Assembly: GCA_024803745.1 (NCBI GenBank)
Contig: JANJXV010000043.1
Coordinates: 1,819,501-1,883,500, forward strand
DNA from: Megascapheus bottae
Taxonomy: Eukaryota; Chordata; Mammalia; Rodentia; Geomyidae
Length of the DNA: 64,000 nt
Reading direction: 5' to 3'
Numbering within the stretch: position 1 is the stretch's first letter; each line of letters opens with the position of its first letter. A program made the translations under genes and the position numbers. The notes below the pieces were generated by a model. That model did not search any database and was not told the DNA's origin. It saw only the letters and a program-made list of their open reading frames with translations. This document shows positions 13,556 to 25,345 of the stretch, piece by piece.

Positions 13556-13690
13556 CTCACCCTCACACTAACCCTCACACTGACCCTCCACTTAACCCTA
13601 ACCTTAACCCTAAACCTTACCCTCACCCTCACACTAACCCTCACACTGACCCTCCACTTAACCCTAACCCTAACCCTAAACCTTACCCTC
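13556..13690 (+). repeat. 66-bp tandem duplication
   Basis: Two copies of a unit holding CACACTAACCCTCACACTG, ACCCTCCACTTAACCC and AAACCTTACCC. ACTGACCCTCC starts at 13579 and 13645, a period of 66 bp (11 hexamers). The copies differ at about one base in the CTAACCTTAACC/CTAACCCTAACC stretch, so the duplication is fairly recent. Confidence 0.9.
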
Positions 13691-16170
13691 ACCCTCACCC
13701 TAAACCTAACCCTAACCCTAACCCAAACCCTCATTCTCACCCTCACCCTAACCCTAAACCTAACCCTACCCCTCTCCCTCTCCCTCACCGTAACCTTAAC
13801 CCAAACCTAACCCTAACCCTCACCTCACCCTAACCTTCACCTTCACCCTAACGCTAACCCTAAACCTAACCCTAACCCTAACCCTAAACTTCACCCTAAC
13901 TCAACCCTCACCCTAACCCTAACCCTACCCCTCACCCTCAACCTAAGACTAAACCTAACCCAAACTCTAACTGTAAACCTCACCCTCACCCTCACCCTTA
14001 CCGTCACCCCAACCCTAACCCTAACAATGACACTATCCTTAACCATAATCCTAACCCTAACCGTCACCCTCACCCTAACCCTCACAATAACCCTATCCCT
14101 CACCCTCACCCTCACCCACACCCTAACCCTAACCCTAACTCTCATCCTCACCCTAACCCTTACCCTAACCCTCACCATAACCCTCACCATAACCCTCAAC
14201 TTCACCCTAACCCTAAACCTAACCCTAACCCTAACCCTAACCCTCACTCTCACTCGAACCCTAAACCTAACCCACACCCTCACCCTAACCCTAAACCTAA
14301 CTCTCACCCTCAACCTAACCCTCTAACTAACCAAAACCTAACCCTAACCCTAACCCTAACCCTCACCTTCACCCGACCCCTCACCCTCACCCTATCCCTG
14401 ACCCTAATTCTAAACCTAACCCTCAACCTCACCATCACACTAACCCTCACCATCACCCTCACCCTAACCCTAAACCTAATCCTAAACATAACCCTCACCC
14501 TCACCCTCACCTTAACCCTCACCCTCACCCAAACCCTACCCATACCCCTTCCACTAACCCTTACATTAACCCTCACCCTAACCCTCACCCTATAAAAAAC
14601 CGCACCTTCATCCTCACCCTGTCTCTCACCCTAACCCAATCCTAACCCTAACCCTAACCCTAACCCTTACCCTCACCCTCACCCTAACCCTAACTCTCAA
14701 CCTAAACCTAACCCTAACACTAACCCTCACCCTACCCCTCACCCTACCCAAACCTTCACCCTCAGCCTAACACTAAGCTTAAACCTCACCCTAACCCTCA
14801 CCCTTACCCTCAACCTATCCCTATCCCTAACCCTAACTCTCACCCTCACCCTCACATTTACCATAACCCTAACCTGAATCTGAACCCAATCCCTAACCCA
14901 ATCGTAACCCTAAATGTAACCCTAAACCTAACCCTCACCTCACAGTAAACCTCAACCTTAACCTATCCCTAACCATAATCCTAATCCTAACCCTAAACCT
15001 AACCCTAAACCTCATCCTCATCCTAACCTTCCCTCTCACCCTCACCCGAACCCTAATCCTAATCCTAACCTTAACCCTCACCCTCACCCTCACCCTCACT
15101 CTAACCTTCACCCTAACCCTCACCGTAACCCTCACCCTAAGCCTAATCCTAATCCGCACCCTAATCCTAAACCTAACCCTAACCCTAAATTTAACCCTCA
15201 ACCTCATCCTGACCCTCACCCTCACCCTAACTCTAACCCTGACACTTACCTTAAACAAAACCCAAATCCTAAACCTAACGCTAACCCTCTCCCTAAACCT
15301 CAACCTCACCCAAACCCTCACCCTAAACCTAACCCTTACACTAACCCTTAACCTAACTCTAACCCTTACCCTAACCCTAACACTAACCCTCACCCTAACC
15401 CTAACCCTAAGCTAACTCTCACCCTCATCCTAACACTAAGCCTAACCCTCAGCCTAACCCTCAACCTAACCCTAACCTTCACCCAAACAATAACTCTCAC
15501 CATCATGCTAACCCTCACCCTAACCCTAACCCTCACCCTCACCCTAACCCTAACCTTAACTCTAACCCAAACCCTTATCCTAACCCAAATCCTAACTCTA
15601 AACCTAACCCTAACCCTCACCCTCACATTCTCCCTAATCCTCCCCCTACCCTAACCCTAACCATAATCCTAACCCTAACACTAACCTAAACCCTAACCTT
15701 AACCCTAAACCTAACCCTAACCCTTCCCTCACCCAAAACCTCACCCTCACCCTAACCCTCACCCTAACCCTAACCCTAACCCTCACCCTCACCAACCCTC
15801 ACCCTAACCCTAATCCTAACTCTTAACCTAATCCTCACACTGAGCCAAACCCTAAGCCTAATCCTAGTCCTAAAACTAACCCTCACCCTAACCCTCAACC
15901 TAACCCTAACCCTAAGCATCACCTTTAGTCTCGGCCTAACCGTAACCCTAACCCTAATCCCAAACCTATCCCTCACACTCACCCTAAACATAACCCTCAA
16001 CCTCAACATCACCCTCACCCTTATCCTAACCCTAAACACAACCCTAACCCTAATCCTCTCCCTGAAAATAACCCTAACCTTAACACTCACCCTAACCCTC
16101 ACCCTAACCTTAACACTAACCCTAAACCTAAACCTAATCCTAACTGTAACTCTCACCCTAACACTCACCC
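13691..16170. repeat. background degenerate array
   Basis: Irregular hexamers, with two CTCTCCCTCTCCC-like spots near 13770 and a phase-breaking ACCCTATAAAAAACCGC at about 14586-14602. No landmark family member and no gene seen. Confidence 0.72.
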
Positions 16171-16320
16171 TAAGACTAACCTTAAACACAACCCTAATTG
16201 TAACCCTAAACCTAACCCTCACTCTAACCCTAACCCTAACCCTCACCCTAACCCTCACCGTCACCTTCATCCTAACTCTAACCCTAAACCTAACCCTCAC
16301 TTAACACTTACCTCAACTTC
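16171..16320 (+). repeat. diverged ACCACAACC-type landmark
   Basis: A TAAACACAACCCTAATTG block at about 16184 followed by TAACCC and CCCTCACTC has the arrangement of the ACCACAACCCTAACCGTAAC module but with AAACACAACC instead of AACCACAACC. It ends in TTACCTCAACTTCACCC near 16308, a string seen again in similar form near 18842. Confidence 0.55.
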
Positions 16321-16980
16321 ACCCTAACCCTAACCCTAACCCTAATCCTCACACTAACCCACCCTCACCCTAAAACTAATCCTGCCCCTCACCATCACCC
16401 TAACCCACACCCTAACAGTAACCCTCACCTCACCCTCACTCTAACCCCCACCCTAACCTAAACCCTAACACTCACACTAAACTTAACCCTAACCCTAGCC
16501 CTAACCCTCACCCTCACCCTAACCCTCACCCTCACCCTAACCCTAACCATAACCCTCACGCTAACCCTTACTCTAACCCTAAACCTAAACATCACCCTCA
16601 TCCTCACCCTCGCCTCACCCTCAAACTAACCCTACTCCTCAGGCTCAAACTAACCCTAACCCTCACCCTAACTCTAACCCTCACCGTCACCCTAAACCTC
16701 ACCCTCTCCCTCTCCCTGACCCTCACCCTCAACCTAACCCTAACCCTAACCCTAACCATAACCCTAACCCTCACCGTAACCCTAACCTTACCCTAACCCT
16801 AACCCAAACCCTCACACTCAACCTCACCCTCAACCTCACCCTAACCACAAACCTAACCCTAACCCAAACCCTCACCCTTACCGTAATCCTGACCCTAACA
16901 TTCACCCTACCCCTCACCCTCACCCTAACCCTAATCCTAAACCTAACACTAACCCTAACCCTAATCCTAACCTTAACCCT
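16321..16980. repeat. background array with one copy of a 39.2/50.2-kb segment
   Basis: Near 16446-16485 the sequence CCCCCACCCTAACC followed by AACACTCACACTAAAC matches the segment at 39207-39242 and 50238-50275. The rest is irregular hexamer. Confidence 0.55.
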
Positions 16981-17150
16981 CACCCTAAGCCTAACTCTAA
17001 CCACAACCCTAACCGTAAACCTAAATCTCTCTCCAACCCTATCCCTAAACCTAACCCTAACCCTCACCCTAACCATCACCGTTACCCTCACCCTAATTCT
17101 AACCTTAACCTTATCCTAACCCCAACCCTAAACCTATCCCAAAACTAAAC
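16981..17150 (+). repeat. family A module: ACCACAACC then CTAATTCTAACC
   Basis: ACCACAACCCTAACCGTAAA begins at 17000. The CTAATTCTAACCTTAACC segment and TTATCCTAACCCC follow at about 17094. This order and the roughly 95-bp spacing are repeated at 20549/20638, 28200/28299, 32534/32625, 44143/44238, 45011/45104, 45939/46032, 46658/46752 and 55163/55258. Confidence 0.85.
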
Positions 17151-17223
17151 CCTAACCCTAAACCTAACGCTAACCATGACCCTCACCCTACCCTCACCCT
17201 CATCCAAAACCTAACCCTAACCT

Positions 17224-17352
17224 TAACCCTAACCCTCACGATCACACTCAACCTAACACTCACACTTAACCTAAACATAAACCTAACCCTAACCCTCACG
17301 ATCACACTCAACCTAACACTCACACTTAACCTAAACATAAACCTAACCCTAA
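17224..17352 (+). repeat. exact 60-bp tandem duplication
   Basis: The 60-bp unit, holding CTCACGATCACACTCAACC, AACACTCACACTTAACC and AAACATAAACC, occurs twice with no difference over 17224-17292 and 17284-17352. ACGATCACACTC is not seen elsewhere in the window. A perfect repeat inside such a diverged array indicates a very recent event. Confidence 0.95.
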
Positions 17353-17855
17353 ACCTCACCCTCACCCTAACCCTAACCTAACCCTAAGCCTAACCTTCAC
17401 CCTAACCCTAAACCTAACCTTCACTCTCACCCTCACCGAACCCTCACCCTAAACCTCACTCTAACCCTCATCCTAACCTTAACTCTCACCCTCACCCTCA
17501 CCCTAACCGTAACCCTAAACCTAACCCTCACCCTCACCTTAACCCTAACCCTAACTCTAACCCCACCCTAACACTCACCCTAACCATAAACTTCGCCCTA
17601 ACCATAAACCTAACCCTAACCTTAACCGTAACCCTAACCCTCAACCTAAAACTTACCTTCACCCCCACACAAACACTAAGCCATCATCTCATCCTCACAC
17701 TAACCCAAACCTTAAATCTAATCCAAACCCTAACCCTAACCCTAAACCTAGCCCCAACCCTAACCCTCAAACTAACCATAACCCAAACAATAACCCTAAC
17801 CCTAACGCTAACGCTCCCCCTCATCCTAAACCTAACCTTCTCTCTCCCCCTAACC
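17353..17855. repeat. background degenerate array
   Basis: Irregular hexamers with phase breaks; no landmark and no gene seen. Confidence 0.7.
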
Positions 17856-18635
17856 CTATCCCTTCCTTCACCCTAACCCTCACCCTCACCCTAACCCTCA
17901 CCCTAACCCTAAGCCTACCCTAACCTTCACCCTCACCCTAACCCTCAGCCTAAACCTAAACCTAAACCAAAACCTAACCCTCACCCTCAACCAAACCCTA
18001 AGCCTAATCCAAATCCTAACAATAATCCTCACCCTAACTCTCACCCTAACCCTAACCATAACCCTAAACCTAATCATCCCCCTTACCCTCAGCCTAACCA
18101 TAACCATAACCTTAACCCTAAACCTAACCTTCACTCTCACCCTAACCATAACCCTCACACTCAACCTCACCGTCATCCTAACCCTAACCCTCACTCTCCC
18201 CATAACCCTAACCCTAACCCTAACCCTATCATTTCCCTCACCCTAACCCTCACCCTCACCCTAACCCTCACCCTCACCCTAACCATCACCCTATCCCTAA
18301 GCCTACCCTAACCTTCACCCTCACCCTAACCCTCAGCCTAACCCTAACCCTAAACCCAAACCTAACTCTCATCCTCAACCAAACCCTAAGCCTAATCCTA
18401 ATCCTAAAACTAATCTTCACCCTAACCCTCACCCTAATCTTAACCCTAACCCTAACCCTAATCATCACCCTTACCTTCAGCCTAACCGTAACCGTAACCC
18501 TAAACCTAACCCTCACTCTCACTCTAACCATAACCCTACCCTCAACCTCACCCTTACCCTTACCCTCACCCTAAACCTAACCCTAAACCTAACCCTCAAC
18601 CTGACAGTAACCCTAACCCTAACACTCACCCTAAC
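17856..18635 (+). repeat. 388-bp tandem duplication, not a multiple of six
   Basis: AAGCCTACCCTAACCTTCAC starts at 17911 and 18299, and CTCAACCAAACCCTAAGCC at 17986 and 18374, both exactly 388 bp apart. Between them both copies hold CCCTCAGCCTAA and AAACC-rich runs, then AATCATC-type and CATAACC-type variants in matching order. 388 is not divisible by six, so the junction breaks hexamer phase. That points to end joining or unequal exchange rather than in-register slippage. Confidence 0.88.
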
Positions 18636-18895
18636 CCTCACCCTCACCCTAACCCATATTCCTAACGCTAACCCTAATCCTAACCTTAACCATCACCCCA
18701 ACCCTCACCCTAAGACTACCCATAACCATAACCCTAACCATAAACCTAAACCTAACCCTCACTCCAACCCTAACCCTAACCATCACCCTAACCCTCACCC
18801 TCACCCTTATCCTATGTCTAACCCTAACCCTCACCTAATCCTTACTTCAACTTCACCCTAACCCTAAACTTATCAATAATCCTATCCCTTACCTT
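18636..18895. repeat. background array with weak resemblance to 3800-4000
   Basis: A CCCATATTCCTAACGC block near 18655 resembles ACCATATTCCTCACCC near 3815, and TCACTCCAACCC follows. No preserved landmark and no gene seen. Confidence 0.5.
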
Positions 18896-19300
18896 AACCC
18901 TCACACTAACCCAACCCTCACCCTAAAACTAATCCTAGCCCTCACCCTCACCCTAACCCCCACCCTAGCACTAACCCTCACCCTCACCCTAACCCTAACC
19001 CAAAACCTAACCCTAACCCTAACCCTCACACTAATCTTAACCCTAACACTAACCCTCACCCTCAAACTAACCCTCACCCTCATCCTAACCCTAACCATAA
19101 CACTAACCCTCACCCTCATTCTAACCCTAACCATAACACTAACCCTAACCCTCACACTAACCCTAACCCTCACACTAACCCTAACAGTAACCCTAACCCT
19201 AACCCTAACCCTCATCCTCACCCTAAACCTAACCCTCACCGCAATCCTAACACTAACCCTAACACTCCGCCTAACCCTCATCCTCACACTCTCACCCTAA
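18896..19300 (+). repeat. relative of the 50.13-50.5-kb segment, with a 36-bp tandem repeat
   Basis: CACACTAACCCAACCC followed by CTAAAACTAATCC, CTAACCCCCACCC and a long CTCACCCTCACC run resembles 50135-50290 (and 39115-39240), where the first string is ACTAACCCAGCCC. Inside it, ACCATAACACTAACCCTCAC starts at 19093 and recurs 36 bp later at 19129, giving a short tandem repeat over about 19074-19150. Confidence 0.65.
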
Positions 19301-19560
19301 AACTCACCCTCATCCTAACCCTCACTCTCACCCTCACGCTAACCATGACCCTCACCCTCACCTCACCCTCACCCTAACCCTAACCATAACCCTCACCCAA
19401 ACCCTAATTCTAACCCTAACGCTAAACGTCACCCTCACCCTCACCCTAAACCTAAACCAACCCCTCACCCTCAAACTAACCCTAACCCTAACCGTAACTG
19501 AAACCCTAACCCTCACTGTCACCCTAAACCTCACCCTCAACCTCACCCTAACCCTAACCC
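19301..19560. repeat. background degenerate array
   Basis: Irregular hexamers, no landmark seen. Confidence 0.7.
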
Positions 19561-19910
19561 TAAACCTAACCGTAACCTAACCAAAACCCTCACACTCAAC
19601 CTTACCCTAAACCTCACACTAACCCTCCACCTAACCCTAACCCTAACCCTAACCCTAACCCTAACCCTCAACCTAGACCTAACCCTAACCCTAATCCTCA
19701 CTATAACCCTCAGCCTAAACCTAACCCTATCCCTAACCCTAAACGTAAACCTCACCCTCACCCTAAACCTAACCTCACCCTCAACCTCACCCTAATCCTA
19801 ACACAAAGCCTAACCCTCACCCTATCCTTAACCCTAACCGTAAACCTATCCCTGACACTCACCCTAAACTTCACCCTCACCCTAACCCAATCCTAACCCT
19901 AACCTTAACC
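19561..19910 (+). repeat. family A module: AAACGTAAACC plus TCCCTGACAC
   Basis: AAACGTAAACCTCACC at 19741 is followed 108 bp later by TCCCTGACACTCACCC at 19849 and AACCCAATCC near 19887. Upstream it has CCCTCAGCCTAAACC and CTATCCCTAACCC, as in the modules at 23.3, 29.4, 33.2 and 36.1 kb. One of the longest perfect CCCTAA runs of the window (about 38 bp) lies at 19631-19668. Confidence 0.8.
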
Positions 19911-20215
19911 CTAACCCTCACCCTCAACCTAACCCTCACTCTTACCCTAACACTCACCCTCACCGTAACCCTAACCCTAACCCACACCCTAATCCTAACC
20001 CTAACCCTAACCTTAATGCTCACCCTCAACCTCACACTAACCCTCACCCTCACCCTAACCCTAACCCGAATGCTGACAATAAACTTACCCTTAATCCTTA
20101 CCCTAAACCTAAGCCTAACCCTCACCCTCAACCTCACCCTAACCCTCACCCTCACCGTCACTCTAAACCTAACCCTAACCCTAAACCTAACCTTCATCCT
20201 AACCCTAACCCTAAG

Positions 20216-20270
20216 TCTACTAATAATCCTAATCTAACCCCCACACAAGCGCTGAGCCGAACCTTAATCC
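20216..20270. other. short atypical island in the array (AAGCGCTGAGCC)
   Basis: About 50 bp reads poorly as hexamers: CTACTAATAATCCTAATC, then CCCCCACACAAGCGCTGAGC. The palindrome AGCGCT and the G-containing GCTGAGCCG are the densest departure from the CCCTAA pattern that I noticed in the window. It could be a patch of heavy mutation, or a junction scar. Confidence 0.7.
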
Positions 20271-20479
20271 TAACCATAACCCTAACCCTCACCCTAACCC
20301 TCAGCCTAACTGTAACCCTAACCATAACACTAAACCTAACCCTCACGCTCACCCTAACCACAGACCTCAACCTCAACCTCACCCTCACCCTCACCCTAAC
20401 CCTAAATCTAACCCTAACCCTCACCCTAACCCTAACCCTAACTCTAACACTCACCCTATCCCTCACCCTCACCCTAACT

Positions 20480-20700
20480 CTAATCCTAATCCTAACACTA
20501 ACCCTAACCCTAATCCTAAACTTAACCCTCACCCTTAGCCTAACCCTAACCACAACCCTAACTGTAACCCTAACCCTAACCCTCACTCAATCCCTAAACC
20601 TAACCCTCATCCTAACCCTCACCCCCACCTAATCATAATTCTAACCTTAACCTTATCCTAAACCTAAACCTAACACTAACCCAAACCGTAACCCTAACCC
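20480..20700 (+). repeat. family A module: ACCACAACC then ATAATTCTAACC
   Basis: ACCACAACCCTAACTGTAAC starts at 20549. CCCTCACTC and ATAATTCTAACCTTAACC with TTATCCTAAACC follow near 20636. The next copies are at 17000 (3549 bp left) and 28200 (7651 bp right). Confidence 0.83.
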
Positions 20701-21174
20701 TAACCTAACACTAATCATCACTCTCACCCTCATCCTCACCCTAACACTCACGCTAACCCTAAACCTAAGCATCACACTAACCTTAACCCTAACCCTAACC
20801 CTTACCCTCACCCTAACCGTCAACCTCACCCTAACCCTCACCTTCACCCTAACCCTAACCCTCACCCTCAAACTCATCCTAACCCTAACCCTAACACTCA
20901 CCCTAACCCTCACTCTCACCCTCACCCGATCCCTAACCCTAAACCTAAACTTAACCCTAACCCTCATCATCACCCTCACTCTAACACTCACACTAACCGT
21001 CCACCTAACCCTAACCCTAACCCTCACCCTTACACTCATCGTCACCTAAAGCTAACCCTAACCCTAACTCTAAAACTCACCCTCACCCTCAGCCTAAACG
21101 TAACCCTCACCCTAACCCTAACCCTAAACCTATCCCTCACCATAACCATCTCCCTAACCGTAACCCTAACCGTA
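20701..21174. repeat. background degenerate array
   Basis: Irregular hexamers, no landmark seen. Confidence 0.7.
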
Positions 21175-21900
21175 ACCCCATCCCTAACACACAACCTAAA
21201 ATTCATCCTCACGCTAACGCAATCCTAACCCTAACCCTAATACTAAACCATACCCTAACCCACACCCTAACGCTCACCCTCACCCTAACAGTAACCCTCA
21301 CCCTAACCCTCACACTAACCTTAACCCTAACACTAACCCTAACCCTCACCCTCACCCTAACCCTCACCCTCACCCAAACGCTAACCCTAATCCTAACCCT
21401 AAACCTAAGCATAACCCTAACCCTCACCTAATCTTAACTCTCACCCTAACCCTAACCATAACTCTCACCCTAACCCTAAGAGTAACCCTAAATCTCACCC
21501 TAAACCTCACCCTCACCCTCAACCTCACCCTATCCCTCACCCTAACCCTAACCGTCACCCTCACCCTAAATCTCAACCTCACCCTAAACCTAACCCTAAC
21601 CATCACCCTAATCCCAACCCTAACCCTAAACCTAAACCTCACCCTCAACCTCACCCTCATCCTCACCCTCACCCTAACCTTAACCCTAACCCTAACCCTA
21701 AACCTGACCCTAATCCTAAACCTAAACCTAACCCTCACCATAATCCACACCCTTACCCTAACACTCACCCTAACCATAACACTCACCCTAACCATGAACC
21801 TAAGCCCAAACCTAAACCTAATACTAACCCTCACCCTAACCTTCACACTACCATAACCCTCACACTCACGTAATACCAAGCCTAAACCTCACCCCCCCTA
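21175..21900 (+). repeat. family A higher-order unit, copy 1 (partner 23396-24165)
   Basis: Ordered landmarks are TCCCTAACACACAACC (21181), AGCATAACCCTAACCCTC then CACCTAATCTTAACTC (about 21411-21440), a long CTCACC-rich middle, and CATAACCCTCACACTCACG running into TAATAC (21852-21876). The same order occurs at 23404, 23640 and 24119, an offset of 2.2-2.27 kb, with close agreement of rare variants over about 450 bp. Confidence 0.87.
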
Positions 21901-22915
21901 ACCCTCACCCTAACCCTCAACCTGACCCAAACCTTAACCATAACCCTAACTCTCACCCTCACAATAACTCTCACCCAAACCCTAACCCTCACCCAAACCC
22001 TAACCCTCACCCTAACCGTAACCCTAACCCGAAATCCAACCACACACTAACCCTCACCCTAACCCTAACCCTAACCCTAAACCTCACCCTAAGCCTCACA
22101 CTCACCCTAACCCGCACACTCACCCTAACACTAAGCCTAAACCTCACCCTCACCCTAACACAAACCTTAACACTAATCCTCACCCTATCCTAACCCTCAC
22201 CCTCACCCTTACCATAACCCTAACCCAAACCCAAACCATAACCCTAACGGTAACCCTAACCCTAACCCTCACCCTCACCCTAACACTAACCCTAATCCTA
22301 ATCTTAGTCCTAACCCTCACCCCCACCCTAACTCTAACCCTCACGCTAACCAAATCCTAACCCTAACCCTAACCCTAAACTTCACCCTCACCCTAACCCT
22401 CACTCTCACCCTCACCCTAACCCTAATTCTAATCCTAACCCTAACCCTCACCCTCACTCTCACTCTAACCCTTACCCTAACCCAATCCTAACCCTCACCC
22501 TAACCCTAAACCTTACCCTAAGCCTCACCCTTACCCTAACACTAAGCCTAACCCTCACCCTCACTCTCACCCTCGCACTAACCTTAACCCTAACTCTCAC
22601 CCATACCTAACCCTCACCCTCACCCTTACCATAACCCTAACCCTAACCCAAACCCTAACCCTAACCGTAACCCTAAAACTAACCCTCACCCTCATCCTCA
22701 CCCTCACCCTAACCCTAATCCTAATCCTAACCCTAACCCTAACCCTAATCTTCACCCTCACCCTAACCCTCATTCTCACTCTCAACCTCACCCTAATCCT
22801 AAACCTAACCCTAACCCTCACCCTCACTCTAACCCTCACCCTAACCCAATCCTAACCCTAACCCTAAACCTAACCCTCACCCTAACCTGCACTCTCACCG
22901 TCACCCTAAGCCTAA
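21901..22915. repeat. background array with a short C7 run
   Basis: Irregular hexamers follow a C7 tract at 21892-21898. No recognisable landmark and no gene. Confidence 0.7.
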
Positions 22916-23240
22916 CCCTAACCCAAACTCACTCTAATCCTAACCCTAACCATAACCCGAACCCTCACCCTCAACCTCAACGGAACCCTCACCCTCACCC
23001 TAACCCTAACCCTAAACCTAACCCTAATGCTAATTCTAAACCTAACCCTAACCCTCACCGTAATGCTCACTCTTACCCTAACCCTCACCCTAAACCTAAT
23101 CCTCACCTTATCCCTAAACCTAATCCTAACCCTAACCCTAACACTAAACCTCACCCTAAACATCACCCTACACTAACTCTCACCCTCACCCTAACACTAA
23201 GCCTAAAACTCACCCTAACCCTAACCCTAACCCTAAACCT
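22916..23240 (+). repeat. family A segment with CTAACTCTCACC (close copy at 24590-24910)
   Basis: From TTATCCCTAAACC near 23108 to AACACTAAGCCTAA near 23200 the sequence is nearly identical to about 24784-24880. CTAACTCTCACC is at 23173 and 24849, an offset of 1676 bp. An ACCCAAACTCACTCTAATCC block at 22921 marks the left side, as at 27293, 35407 and 52267. Confidence 0.83.
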
Positions 23241-23470
23241 AAACCTAAACCTAACCCTCACCATAACCATCAGCCTAAACCTAACCCTATTCCTAACCCT
23301 AAAAGTAAACCACACCCTCACACTAACCTTGACCCTCACCCTCACCCTCACCATAATCCTAACTCTAACCCTAACCCTCACCCTAACTCTAACCGTAACC
23401 CTATCCCAAACAAACAACCTTAACTTCACCTCACCCTAACCCAATCCTAACCCTAACCCTAACCCTAATC
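23241..23470 (+). repeat. family A module: AAAAGTAAACC plus TCCCAAACAA
   Basis: CTATTCCTAACCCTAAAAG at 23288 runs into TAAACCACACCC. The TCCCTAACAC equivalent (TCCCAAACAAACAACC) follows at 23404, then AACCCAATCC near 23438. This is the left part of higher-order copy 2, which continues to about 24165. Confidence 0.8.
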
Positions 23471-24165
23471 CATACCCTAACCAACACCCTCATGCTCACT
23501 TCACCCTAACAGTAACCCTAAACCTAACCCTAAGCCTCACACTAACCTTAACCCTAAAACTAACGTTAACCCTCACGCTCAGCCTAACCCTCACCCTCAC
23601 CGAAATCCTAACCCTAACCCTAAGCATAACCCTAACCCTCACCTAATCCTAACTCTCACCCTAACCCAATCCTAACCCTCACCCTCACCTAATCCTAACT
23701 CTCACCCTAACCCAATCCTTAACCCTCACCCTAACCCTCACTCTAGCACTAAACCTAACCCTCAGCCTAAACCTCACACTCACCCTCACCCTAAACCTAA
23801 CCCTATCCCTCACCCTAACCCTAACCCACAACCTCACCCTAAATCTCACCCTCACCCTTACCCTAACCCTAACCCTCACCCTAATCCCAACCCTAACCCT
23901 AAACCTAACCCTCACCCTCAAACTCACCCTAACCCTCACCCTTACCCTCACCCTGACCCTAACCCTAACTCTAACCCTAATCCTAAAACTAAACCTAACC
24001 CTTAATCTAACCCACACCCTCACCCTAACAATCACCCTAACCCTAACACTCACCCTAACCATAACCCTAAGCCCAAACTTAACCCTAATACTAACCCTCA
24101 CCCTAACCTTCACACTACCATAACCCTCACACTCACGTAATACTAAGCCTAACCCTCACCCTAAC
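23471..24165 (+). repeat. family A higher-order unit, copy 2, with a 46-bp tandem repeat
   Basis: CACCTAATCCTAACTCTCAC followed by CCTAACCCAATCC occurs at 23640 and again at 23686, a 46-bp tandem duplication of a string that is single in the sister units. The CTCACC-rich middle matches 21440-21850. CATAACCCTCACACTCACG with TAATACTAAGCC ends the unit at 24119-24148. Confidence 0.87.
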
Positions 24166-24838
24166 CCTAACATAACATTAACCCTAACATTCACCCTAAC
24201 CCTAACCCTAACCCTAACCGTAACCCTCACCCTAACCGTAATCCAAACCCTAACCAAAACCCCACCCTAACCCTCACCCTAAACCTAACCACAACCCTAA
24301 TCTTAAACCTCATCTAAGCCTCACCCTCACCCTAATCCTCACCCTCACCCTAACACTGAGCCTATCCCTCACCCTCACCCTAACCCTAACACTCACCCTC
24401 ATCCTAACACTGAGCCTAACCCTCACCCTCACCCTAACACTGACCTTAACCCTAACCCTAACCCTAACCCTCACCCTAACTTTCACTCTCACCCTAAACC
24501 CCACCCTGACCCTGAACCTAACCCTAACCCTAATCCTAACCTTAACCCTAAACCTAACCCTCACCCTAACCCGCACGCTCACCCTCACCCTAAACCTAAC
24601 CCTAACCCAACTCACACTAATCTTAAACCTAACCCTAACCCTAACCCCAACCCTCACCCTCAACCTCCACCAAACCCTCACCTTCACCCTAACCCTAAAC
24701 CTAACCCTAATCCTAAACCTAACCCTAAACCTCACCGTAACCCTCACCCTCACCCTAACCCTCACCCTAACCTTAATCCTGACCTTATCCCTAAACCTAA
24801 ACCTAACCCTAACCCTAACACTAAACCTCACCCTAAAC
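24166..24838 (+). repeat. array segment related to 22.9-23.1 kb
   Basis: Several rare variants match 22916-23170, most clearly the last 80 bp before CTAACTCTCACC. The left half is irregular hexamer with no landmark. Confidence 0.6.
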
Positions 24839-25345
24839 ATCACCGTACACTAACTCTCACCCTCACCCTAACACTAAGCCTAACACTCACCCTCACCCTA
24901 ACCCTCACCCTCACCCTCACCCTAACCCCAAACCAAATATTAACCCTACCCCAAACCCTAAACTTAACTGTAACCCTAACACTAACCCTCACCCTCACCC
25001 TAACCCTCAACTCACCCTAACCCTCACTCTAACCATAACTTAACCATAACCCTACCCTCACCTAAACCTAACCCTAACCCTCACCCTCACACTAACCCTC
25101 ACTCTCACCTTCACTGTAACGCTAATACTAATCCTAAACCTAAACCTCACCCTCACCCTCACTCTAAGCCTCACCCTAATCCAATCCTAACCCTAACCCT
25201 AACCTAACACTCACCCTCACACTCACCCTAAACCTCACCTTCAACCTAGCCCTAAACCTAAGGCTCATCCTAACCCTAATCCTAACCCTAACCCTAAATG
25301 TAACCGTAATCCTAAACCTAACCCTAACCCCCACCAGAACCCTCA
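24839..25345 (+). repeat. family A module: CTAACTCTCACC, AACTTAACCATAACCC, CCCACCAG
   Basis: CTAACTCTCACC (24849), AACTTAACCATAACCCTACC (25037) and CCACCAGAACCCTCACACTC (25331) appear in order, about 190 and 294 bp apart. The same trio is at 27363/27549/27849 and 52446/52627/52909; partial sets are at 31652/-/32128, 35486/35678/- and -/38099/38460. CCACCAG is also at 49483 and 56566. Confidence 0.88.

Noticed and set aside
14584..14604. TATAAAA-like string as a promoter
   Set aside because: It arises from CCCTATAAAAAACC, a few substitutions in two hexamers. No gene lies on either side and no other promoter element is visible.
20240..20260. AGCGCT palindrome as a regulatory operator or att site
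   Set aside because: A six-base palindrome alone is weak evidence, and there is no neighbouring gene, integrase or second half-site.
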